This document shows, in pieces, positions 1-4,969 of a stretch of 5,799 bases of DNA. Source of the DNA: JACQBY01 sp041486115 (GTDB taxonomy: Bacteria > Nitrospirota > Nitrospiria > JACQBW01). Every line of letters begins with the position of its first letter. The first letter of the stretch is position 1. The position numbers and the translations under genes were made by a program. The DNA is taken from the NCBI GenBank assembly GCA_041486115.1, contig JBGPKT010000137.1:1-5799 (forward strand). The letters are read 5' to 3'. Under the pieces are notes generated by a model. That model was not told the origin of the DNA, ran no database searches, and saw only the letters and a list, made by a program, of their open reading frames with translations.

Positions 1-1
1 A

Positions 2-778
2 GTGGCCACGGCAGGGCAGGCCGAAATCGATCTCCGGTTTGACTCGCTGGTCAATATGGGCGATAAGCTGATGTGGTTTAAATATATCATCAAGAATGTC
101 GCCAAACGGTATAATAAAACGGCGACCTTTATGCCAAAGCCTATTTTTGGCGATAACGGTTCGGGAATGCATACCCACCAGAGCATCTGGAAAGAGGGAA
201 AACCGCTCTTTGCCGGAAAAGAATATTCCGGATTAAGCCAGATGGGCCTTTATTACATCGGCGGGATACTCAAACATGCCCACTCTCTTGCGGCGTTAAC
301 CAACCCGACAACCAATTCCTACAAGAGGCTGACTCCCGGATATGAAGCCCCGGTGAATCTTGCCTATTCCAGCCGGAACCGGAGCGCATCGATCCGAATT
401 CCGATGTATTCGCCGAGTCCGAAGGCAAAAAGAATAGAAGTCCGGTTCCCCGATCCCTCCTGCAATCCCTATCTGGCGTTTGCGGCGATGATGATGGCCG
501 GAGTCGACGGAATTCAGAACAAGATTGATCCGGGAGCTCCGATGGATAAAGATCTTTACGATCTCCCCGCAAAAGAGGCGGCAAAGATCAAAACCATGCC
601 CGGAAGCCTGGATCAGGCCCTCAAAGCGCTAGAAGACGATCATGACTACCTGACGAAGGGGGGAGTTTTCTCGGAAGAGCTCATTGAAACCTGGATCAAG
701 TATAAGAAGGAAAAAGAAATCGATCCGATGAGGCTTCGTCCGCATCCGCATGAGTTTTTTCTTTACTATGATATATAA
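2..778 (+). CDS. glnA: Type I glutamine synthetase, C-terminal part (5'-truncated by window edge)
   Basis: Glutamine synthetase makes glutamine from glutamate, ammonia and ATP, the entry point of ammonia assimilation; it is a cytosolic dodecamer. The window opens inside the catalytic domain: by comparison with the E. coli enzyme from memory, the first visible codon lies near residue 213 of about 469, so roughly 212 N-terminal residues are missing. Visible active-site motifs, numbered from the first visible codon, are GQAE (metal-ligand Glu8), NGSGMHTH (metal-ligand His57), NPTTNSYKRL (101-110), the flap PGYEAP (Glu115), NRSASIRIP (126-134) and RIEVRFPDP (Glu146, Arg148). MDKDLYDLP carries Tyr186 at the site adenylylated by GlnE in the GSI-beta class, so covalent control is likely possible. 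The C-terminus ends normally (HEFFLYYDI). The GTG at base 2 is an internal valine, not a start. A stem-loop and a NifA-like regulator follow. Confidence 0.97.
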   Translation: MATAGQAEIDLRFDSLVNMGDKLMWFKYIIKNVAKRYNKTATFMPKPIFGDNGSGMHTHQSIWKEGKPLFAGKEYSGLSQMGLYYIGGILKHAHSLAALTNPTTNSYKRLTPGYEAPVNLAYSSRNRSASIRIPMYSPSPKAKRIEVRFPDPSCNPYLAFAAMMMAGVDGIQNKIDPGAPMDKDLYDLPAKEAAKIKTMPGSLDQALKALEDDHDYLTKGGVFSEELIETWIKYKKEKEIDPMRLRPHPHEFFLYYDI

Positions 779-825
779 GACGAGACCTTTGGTTGCCGAA
801 GTTTAAATGACGCATGACCTATATG

Positions 826-861
826 ATAGCCCTATCGTTTTTGACGAACCGATAGGGCTAT
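826..861 (+). terminator. Perfect 12-bp stem-loop after glnA (terminator, attenuator or RBS-masking hairpin)
   Basis: ATAGCCCTATCG (826-837) is the exact reverse complement of CGATAGGGCTAT (850-861), with a 12-base loop. It starts 47 bases after the glnA stop. It is followed only by a weak T-rich run (TTTGATTTC), so it is an imperfect intrinsic terminator. Its 3' arm contains AGGG and ends on the base before the first possible TTG start of the nifA-like gene. It could therefore instead be an intergenic attenuator or hide that gene's ribosome binding site. The structure is read directly from sequence; the function is inferred. Confidence 0.6.
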
Positions 862-2457
862 TTGATTTCAACAGGCCAATCTTTGAGTGAATTAAAAGAA
901 AACAAAATAACTCAATTTAAAATCCTTGAATTAACCGCTTTATTCGAGATCAGCAAAGCGCTTGCCTGGTCGTTAGACCTTAACAGCATCTCATATAAGA
1001 TCATGGAAATTCTCTCCTCTATTCTGGGAATGAGGCGGGGAACCCTGTTGCTCCTTCATCCCGAAACCGGAGAACTGGTGATAGAAACGGCTCATGGCCT
1101 CTCCCGGGAAGAAATCAACAGGGGAAGATACCGGAAGGGAGAGGGAATTTCTGGAAAAGTCCTTGAAACAGGAGAAGCCATTATAGTCCCTGATATCGGA
1201 AAAGAACCCCTATTCTTAAATAAAACCGGCGCGCGTTCGCTCGACTCAAAAAAGGGGATTTCCTTTATCTGTACGCCGGTAAAGGTAGCGGGAGAAACCA
1301 TCGGCGTGTTGAGCGTTGACCGTCTCTTTGACGAAACGGTGTCCCCTCAGGAAGATCTCAGAGTGCTGACGATTGTCAGCTCCCTGATCGGGCATGCCAT
1401 TAAACTCCATCAATTGATTAACATTGAAAAAGAGCGTCTGATTGAACAAAACCTTATGCTTCAGGGAGAATTAAAGAGCAAATATGGATTAAAGAACATT
1501 ATTGGTCAGAGCCCGAAAATGACGGAGGTTTATGAGGCAGTCGAACGGGTCAGTAAAAGCAAGGCGACCGTTTTAATCAGGGGAGAATCCGGGACTGGAA
1601 AAGAGCTGATCGCCAAAGCGATACACTTTTCCAGTCCCCGTTTGGATAAGCCTTTCTTAAAAATAAATTGCGGGGCCATTCCGGAAAATCTTCTCGAAAG
1701 TGAACTGTTCGGCCATGAAAAGGGGGCCTTTACAGGGGCCACAGAGTTAAGAAGGGGGCGCTTTGAGCTGGCCAGCGGGGGGACTCTCTTTTTAGATGAA
1801 ATCGGTGAAATGCCCTTAACCCTGCAGGTGAAGATATTACGGGTTTTGCAGGAAATGAAATTTGAACGGGTAGGAAGTTCCAAAACCATATCGGTGGATG
1901 TCCGGCTGGTGGTGGCGACCCATCAGGACCTTGAAAAGGCGATGGCCGAGGGGAAATTTCGCGAAGACCTTTATTATCGGCTCAATGTCGTGCCCATCTT
2001 TCTTCCGCCTCTGCGTGATAAAAAAGAGGATATTCCAATGTTAGCGGCTTTTTTCCTTAGAAAGTACAACGAAGAAAACGGAAGGACTGTTAAAATAGAT
2101 CCGGAGGCGGTCAGAGCTCTGATGGATTACCATTGGCCGGGCAATGTCAGGGAGCTTGAAAACACGATTGAACGGATGGTTGTGATGGCCGAGTCGGAAG
2201 TGGTGCATAAACCTGATGTAATGAAATTAATCTCAGCTATTCCAGCCGAAGTGACATTTTTCGATGAGACGCCTGCCGGAAAAAAAGGGGACCTCACCAC
2301 GACCGTCGAATCTGTAGAACGGAAAAAAATCATGGAGGCCTTAAGCCGGAGCGGGGGTGTGCAGGCCAAAGCGGCCAAAGTTCTCGGAATTTCCCCCCGG
2401 CAGATCGGATACAAAATGAAAAAATATAAAATCAATCAGAATGGCCCAATCCTATGA
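862..2457 (+). CDS. nifA: NifA-like sigma54-dependent transcriptional activator (GAF - AAA+ - Fis HTH)
   Basis: Enhancer-binding protein that would open sigma54 promoters by ATP hydrolysis. Domains, counted from the TTG at 862 (531 aa): GAF sensor about 25-185; AAA+ domain about 212-445 with Walker A GESGTGKE (241-248), sigma54-contact loop GAFTGA (288-293), Walker B TLFLDEIGEM (308-317) and WPGNVRELE (425-433); Fis-type helix-turn-helix about 485-525. The HTH segment VQAKAAKVLGISPRQIGYKM closely resembles NifA rather than NtrC, and the GAF signature GMRRGT...AHGLS also fits NifA. Only two cysteines are present (137, 270), so the inter-domain cysteine motif of oxygen-sensitive rhizobial NifA is absent. 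The start is uncertain: TTG 862 has AGGG four bases upstream but inside the hairpin arm; TTG 883 has a weak AGG seven bases upstream. An in-frame TAG at 853-855 rules out anything further upstream. No nif genes are visible, so its regulon could be nitrogen fixation or general nitrogen assimilation. It overlaps the next gene by 4 bases. Confidence 0.85.
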   Translation: MISTGQSLSELKENKITQFKILELTALFEISKALAWSLDLNSISYKIMEILSSILGMRRGTLLLLHPETGELVIETAHGLSREEINRGRYRKGEGISGKVLETGEAIIVPDIGKEPLFLNKTGARSLDSKKGISFICTPVKVAGETIGVLSVDRLFDETVSPQEDLRVLTIVSSLIGHAIKLHQLINIEKERLIEQNLMLQGELKSKYGLKNIIGQSPKMTEVYEAVERVSKSKATVLIRGESGTGKELIAKAIHFSSPRLDKPFLKINCGAIPENLLESELFGHEKGAFTGATELRRGRFELASGGTLFLDEIGEMPLTLQVKILRVLQEMKFERVGSSKTISVDVRLVVATHQDLEKAMAEGKFREDLYYRLNVVPIFLPPLRDKKEDIPMLAAFFLRKYNEENGRTVKIDPEAVRALMDYHWPGNVRELENTIERMVVMAESEVVHKPDVMKLISAIPAEVTFFDETPAGKKGDLTTTVESVERKKIMEALSRSGGVQAKAAKVLGISPRQIGYKMKKYKINQNGPIL

Positions 2458-2906
2458 AATACAGAAAAATGACTCCGTGGATTGCGGGCCTGTTGTTCGG
2501 GACAGCCATTTATTATTCCGGGTGCGATCGGGAGGATAGGACTTTTGTCGCGGCCGAACATATTGAAAATGGGATGTTCGTAAAAGAACATCAGGACGAA
2601 GGCCTCTCGATCAAAGTTGAGATGTCGCCCAGGCTTTCAATTCTGGGCGAGAATCGCCTCTTCATTACCGTCAAAGACCGGGCGGGCATTCCGATAGAAG
2701 ATGCCCATCTCAATCTATCATCTACTTCGACCATGCCGGGAATGAAAATAGAATGGGTGGAAATCAATCATGGTTCAGGCGGCGTGTATGAAGCCAAGCT
2801 CCATTATATTTCGGTCGGGCAGTGGAAGCTGATCCTCCGGACGCACCGATTTGGAAAGAAAGAAATTAAGGATATTTTTCTATTTGATGTGATCGGACAC
2901 GCCTAA
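2454..2906 (+). CDS. Putative YtkA/FixH-like lipoprotein
   Basis: A 150-residue exported protein. The N-terminus has basic residues (MKYRK), a short hydrophobic stretch (about 8-21) and YSGC with Cys24, a lipobox-like site, so it is probably an envelope-anchored lipoprotein. Residues about 50-147 read as a single beta-sandwich of the YtkA/FixH type: SIKVEMSPRLSILGENRLFI, then the MPGM motif (94-97), then GGVYEAKLHYISVGQWKLIL. In related families this fold occurs in copper-handling and cytochrome-oxidase-assembly proteins, but no His/Met metal cluster is evident and the substrate is unknown. ATG 2454 overlaps the nifA-like stop (ATGA), and no clear Shine-Dalgarno precedes it, so translation is probably coupled. 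A second in-frame ATG at 2469 is a possible alternative start and would shorten the basic N-region. The functional link to the regulator is unclear. Confidence 0.7.
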   Translation: MKYRKMTPWIAGLLFGTAIYYSGCDREDRTFVAAEHIENGMFVKEHQDEGLSIKVEMSPRLSILGENRLFITVKDRAGIPIEDAHLNLSSTSTMPGMKIEWVEINHGSGGVYEAKLHYISVGQWKLILRTHRFGKKEIKDIFLFDVIGHA

Positions 2907-2915
2907 GGACTGATT

Positions 2916-3011
2916 GAAATAAAAAACCGAAACTAGAAAGAAAACCGGCAACTCACCGGGTCGGTGCTTGCAGTGGCCAGTTTCAAGGGAGGGGACTCTC
3001 TCCAGTTTCGG
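2916..3011 (-). terminator. Nested stem structure with T-tract, likely terminator of the minus-strand CBS gene
   Basis: Read on the minus strand, just past the CBS-gene stop, CCGAAACT (3011-3004) and AGTTTCGG (2934-2927) are perfect 8-base complements, and the latter is followed by TTTTTTATTTC (2926-2916). An inner imperfect hairpin lies between them (GCAA..CACC pairing with GGTG..TTGC, 2948-2971), followed on the minus strand by CGGTTTTCTTTC. Either T-run gives a plausible stop between the convergent genes. The 69-base span enclosed by the outer arms is long for a simple terminator, so the inner hairpin may be the working unit. Confidence 0.45.
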
Positions 3012-3050
3012 GTGAATGGGATCTACGCCCAGAAAGATTTTCCGGTATAA
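2937..3050 (+). pseudogene. Possible gene remnant (short coding-like fragment)
   Basis: Between the stop at 2934-2936 and the stop at 3048-3050, one plus-strand frame reads as a plausible protein tail, including VLAVASFKGGDSLQF and VNGIYAQKDFPV. It has no ATG and no clear ribosome binding site, and it overlaps the 3' end of the opposing CBS gene by 28 bases. It could be the decayed C-terminus of a gene once downstream of the lipoprotein. It could equally be chance, since the same bases form the terminator-like structure. I do not recognise the family. The call rests only on residue composition. Confidence 0.2.
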
Positions 3051-3412
3051 ATCGGCCGGAGCAAATCATACATTGAAACAATTCCAATAATTTTAGAGTT
3101 TTCCGATACGGCCAGATGCCTCACATGATGCTCCTGCATCATATCGCTCGCATCATTATCCGATTGATCCTCATTAATAATAAACGGAACCGACATAACC
3201 TCTTCCACTTTTGTCACGTAAAAGTTGAGATCTTTTGCAAGGACATTTCTGACCACATCCCCTTCTTCAAGAAGGCCGATGATTTCATCCCCCTTGCAAA
3301 CCATTAAACTGCCAATCCTCTTTTCAGCCAGAATATTAATCGCCTCGCGAACAGTTTTACTCGCCTCGATGATGATCGGGTTCTTGGTCATAATATCTTT
3401 AACTTTAACCAT
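3023..3412 (-). CDS. Tandem CBS-domain protein
   Basis: A 129-residue cytosolic protein made of two CBS modules: about 5-58 (VKDIMTKNPIII, then GSLMVCKGDEIIGLLEEGDVV) and about 70-121 (VEEVMSVPFIINEDQS, then RHLAVSENSKIIGIVSMYDLL). CBS pairs dimerise into a Bateman module that binds adenine nucleotides or related ligands and usually senses energy state. Stand-alone proteins of this size are common and their partners are rarely known. The start is chosen at ATG 3412 because GGAGG sits 6 bases upstream and homology begins at once with VKDIMT. The frame stays open further upstream, but that region has no CBS-like sequence and no ribosome site. The gene is convergent with the glnA-nifA block and points away from era. 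Confidence 0.92.
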   Translation of the reverse strand: MVKVKDIMTKNPIIIEASKTVREAINILAEKRIGSLMVCKGDEIIGLLEEGDVVRNVLAKDLNFYVTKVEEVMSVPFIINEDQSDNDASDMMQEHHVRHLAVSENSKIIGIVSMYDLLRPIYTGKSFWA

Positions 3413-3416
3413 CAGG

Positions 3417-3424
3417 CACCTCCC
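3417..3424 (-). promoter_or_regulatory. Strong ribosome binding site deciding the CBS-protein start
   Basis: The minus strand reads GGGAGGTG here, with GGAGG (3423-3419) separated by 6 bases from ATG 3412. This near-ideal Shine-Dalgarno fixes the start and argues against the longer in-frame extension reaching 3580. Confidence 0.8.
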
Positions 3425-3611
3425 TTTTTCAGATCCCTCAAAAGCGATAAAAGCTTCAGGTAAAACCGGATGGGGACCTTTTCCCCCTAAAGGATAGCCC
3501 TTCGACATTGTGTATCTGTCGTCGTCTCCGAGATCCCCACCCGTCTTGCTTACAATAAGATGCATAGACCATACCATCAAATTTTAAAACCCTGGCCGGT
3601 TCATAAAATAA

Positions 3612-3638
3612 ATTATCTTTATTTTTCAAACTATTCAA
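3612..3638 (-). promoter_or_regulatory. Candidate sigma70-type promoter upstream of the CBS gene
   Basis: In an AT-rich stretch the minus strand reads TTGAAT (3638-3633), a 15-base gap, then GATAAT (3617-3612). The -10 box is good, but the spacer is shorter than the usual 17, and the resulting leader of about 200 bases would be long. Other overlapping TTGAAA/TTTAT combinations exist in the same stretch. Weak call from box matching only. Confidence 0.25.
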
Positions 3639-3655
3639 ACAGTATTCTGTTTCAA
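3634..3655. repeat. Short inverted repeat (operator-like dyad)
   Basis: TTCAAACAG (3634-3642) and CTGTTTCAA (3647-3655) are inverted copies with one mismatch around a TATT centre. The dyad overlaps the candidate -35 element upstream of the CBS gene and the stop of the possible 47-codon gene. On the plus strand it is followed by G and seven T (3657-3663), so it could also act as a weak terminator in that direction, although no plus-strand gene needs one here. Confidence 0.3.
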
Positions 3656-3795
3656 GTTTTTTTCATGGGATCATAATAAAAGCCGGGATGTAAACTTTTG
3701 TTGACGCTAAATCCTTTGAGAAATGAAAAAGCCCCATTTTTCAACGGATAACGAGTGTATCGCCACTTAGACAGATAAACACCCGATTCAGCCAT
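3652..3795 (-). CDS. Possible small protein of 47 aa with a strong ribosome binding site
   Basis: A minus-strand frame starts at ATG 3795 (MAESGVYLSKWRYTRY...) and stops at TGA 3654-3652. AAGGAG (3808-3803) lies 7 bases upstream, a near-perfect Shine-Dalgarno. The peptide is basic and rich in aromatic residues (four Phe, five Tyr, one Trp), with no transmembrane stretch or recognisable domain. I do not know the family. It lies upstream of the CBS gene on the same strand but is separated by about 240 bases. The competing reading is that its first codons coincide with two 12-bp repeats typical of insertion-sequence ends, in which case the frame may be incidental. Confidence 0.35.
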   Translation of the reverse strand: MAESGVYLSKWRYTRYPLKNGAFSFLKGFSVNKSLHPGFYYDPMKKT

Positions 3796-3802
3796 TTTGA
3801 CA
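3762..3802 (-). mobile_element. Two 12-bp repeats resembling an IS21-type terminus (possible remnant)
   Basis: On the minus strand TGTCAAAATGGC (3802-3791) and TGTCTAAGTGGC (3773-3762) match at 10 of 12 positions, 29 bases apart. Multiple subterminal repeats beginning with TGT are a feature of IS21-family ends. No transposase gene (istA/istB) is visible inside the window, so at most a solitary end or scar remains. This is pattern-based and competes with the small-gene reading of the same bases. Confidence 0.3.
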
Positions 3803-3818
3803 CTCCTTGTTTTAACTA

Positions 3819-3893
3819 TCATCGCGAGCACCCATAGGGTGCGTGGCGATCTTGGTTCAAGATGGTGCGATTGCTTCGCTTCGCTCGCAATGA
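3819..3893. repeat. REP-like palindromic intergenic repeat
   Basis: Outer arms TCATCGCGAGC (3819-3829) and GCTCGCAATGA (3883-3893) are inverted copies with one mismatch. Inside are two perfect hairpins: GCACCC-ATA-GGGTGC (3828-3842) and ATCTTG-GTT-CAAGAT (3849-3863), then GATTGCTTCGCTTCGCTCGC. This matches my recollection of a dispersed palindromic element with TCATTGCGAGC ends, often mistranslated as CFASLAMT-type peptides and found in intergenic regions of several environmental phyla. It lies between the minus-strand block and era and may work as a structured transcript element or a non-autonomous mobile repeat. Confidence 0.75.
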
Positions 3894-3930
3894 CAACTTC
3901 CTATCTCTGTTCTTGGGATTTGGTTCCTGC

Positions 3931-3959
3931 TTGCCGATCTCTCATTTCTGTGTTATATA
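3931..3959 (+). promoter_or_regulatory. Candidate sigma70 promoter of era
   Basis: TTGCCG (3931-3936) and TATATA (3954-3959) are separated by exactly 17 bases and lie about 60 bases before the era start, after the palindromic repeat. Each box matches consensus at four of six positions. Placement and spacing are good; box quality is moderate. Confidence 0.4.
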
Positions 3960-4018
3960 TCTGCTGGAAATCTCTGATAAATTTAATTTTTAAGGGAATC
4001 CCCGGGTTAAGTATAAAA

Positions 4019-4969
4019 ATGAGTTTAAAAGAAGAAAAAGTGGCGGATAAAACGCCAGTTTTTAAAACCGGCTCGATCGGTTTGATTGGCCGGCCCAATG
4101 TCGGAAAATCGACCCTGTTAAACCGGATTCTGGGGGAAAAACTTGCCATTGTGTCGGACAAGCCCCAGACGACGAGAAACCGGATACTCGGCATCAAGAA
4201 TGATCCCGACGCCCAGATCCTTCTCATCGATACGCCGGGGCTCCATAAGCCCACAACACGGTTAAACGAAATGATGGTGCGGAGTGCGGTAAACGTCATC
4301 TTCGAAGCCGATGTCATTTTCCTCCTGATGGAGATGGGGAAAAAAGGTTTTTCGCAAGATGAAGAGCTCTTGGCCTTTGTCACCGGAGAAAAGCGAGAAC
4401 CGGAGTCAGGCGCTAAAAAGACTCCTGTTTTTTTAGTCATCACGAAAGCAGACCTTGTGCGGAGAGAAGAACTTCTTCCCGTGATGGAAACATTGTCCAG
4501 AAAAAATATTTTTGATGAAGTCGTCCCGATTTCGGCGTTAAAAAACGAAAATATCGATCGTCTCATCAAGCTGGCAAAATCGTATTTGCCCGGAGGTCCG
4601 CCGCTCTTCCCTCTCGATGAGTATACCGATCAGCCGGTCCGTTTTTTGGCGGCTGAATTAATCCGGGAAAAAATTATTCAAAAAGTTTATCAGGAAGTTC
4701 CCTATTCCGTGGCGGTTCAGATCGCGTCCTATGAAGAAAATCCTGAAAAGAACCAGGTGTCGATCCGGGCGGTCATCTATGTCGACCGGGCTTCCCAAAA
4801 GGGGATCCTGATCGGGCGGAAGGGAGAAACGCTAAAAAAAGTCGGAACAGAAGCCAGGCTGGAGTTACAGAAGATTCTCGGGACAAAAGTCTATCTTGAA
4901 ACCTGGGTCGAAGTGAAAGAAAACTGGAAAAATGACGATCAACTTTTAAGAAATCTCGGGTATGAATAG
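4019..4969 (+). CDS. era: GTPase Era, ribosome biogenesis factor
   Basis: Era binds the 3' end of 16S rRNA and couples GTP hydrolysis to maturation of the small ribosomal subunit; it is essential in many bacteria. From ATG 4019 it is 316 aa, normal for the family. GTPase domain: G1 GRPNVGKS (24-31), G2 QTTRN (50-54), G3 DTPG (71-74), G4 TKAD (142-145, where NKxD is usual) and G5 SAL (172-174). The C-terminal KH domain has the RNA-binding loop IGRKGETLKKVG (265-276) and the typical ending WVEVKENWKNDDQLLRNLGY. A short charged insertion (about 123-134) precedes the G4 strand. The frame stays open upstream to 3797, but that stretch translates the palindromic repeat and is not Era. No strong ribosome site precedes ATG 4019; GTG 4040 is an alternative. 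The next gene starts inside its end (8-base overlap). Confidence 0.96.
   Translation: MSLKEEKVADKTPVFKTGSIGLIGRPNVGKSTLLNRILGEKLAIVSDKPQTTRNRILGIKNDPDAQILLIDTPGLHKPTTRLNEMMVRSAVNVIFEADVIFLLMEMGKKGFSQDEELLAFVTGEKREPESGAKKTPVFLVITKADLVRREELLPVMETLSRKNIFDEVVPISALKNENIDRLIKLAKSYLPGGPPLFPLDEYTDQPVRFLAAELIREKIIQKVYQEVPYSVAVQIASYEENPEKNQVSIRAVIYVDRASQKGILIGRKGETLKKVGTEARLELQKILGTKVYLETWVEVKENWKNDDQLLRNLGYE

Larger units (their letters stand above)
3413..3651 (-). other. Intergenic leader upstream of the CBS gene, no firm gene
   Basis: Two minus-strand frames stay open across this stretch: one runs into the CBS start, the other (3638-3456, TTG start) contains a run of arginines. Neither has a ribosome binding site or familiar sequence. 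A small hairpin GGGGA/TCCCC is present at 3472-3486. Apart from the promoter-like boxes and the dyad noted separately, I see nothing definite. It may be decayed coding sequence. Confidence 0.3.

Noticed and set aside
779..861. Sigma54 -24/-12 promoter before the nifA-like gene
   Set aside because: No GG-N10-GC pair with reasonable flanks; TATGAT at 822-827 resembles a -10 box but lacks a -35 partner at the right distance.
1530..1889. Antisense open frames under nifA, glnA and era
   Set aside because: They run opposite strongly conserved coding sequence, encode no recognisable motifs, and have low-complexity Ser/Arg-rich compositions typical of shadow frames.
3413..3580. N-terminal extension of the CBS-domain protein
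   Set aside because: No ribosome site and no CBS-like sequence; a GGAGG site 6 bases before ATG 3412 defines the start.
3797..3822. TTGACA at 3797-3802 as a plus-strand promoter
   Set aside because: No -10 box at 16-18 bases; the nearest is TATCAT at 14, and the hexamer is explained by the repeat motif and the minus-strand ribosome-site region.
3819..3893. tRNA or CRISPR unit
   Set aside because: The cloverleaf-like hairpins lack anticodon, T-loop and acceptor consensus, and there is no array of direct repeats with spacers.
3797..4018. Upstream in-frame extension of era (about 74 codons)
   Set aside because: It translates the palindromic repeat (residues such as CFASLAMT) and unrelated sequence; Era homology begins only after ATG 4019.
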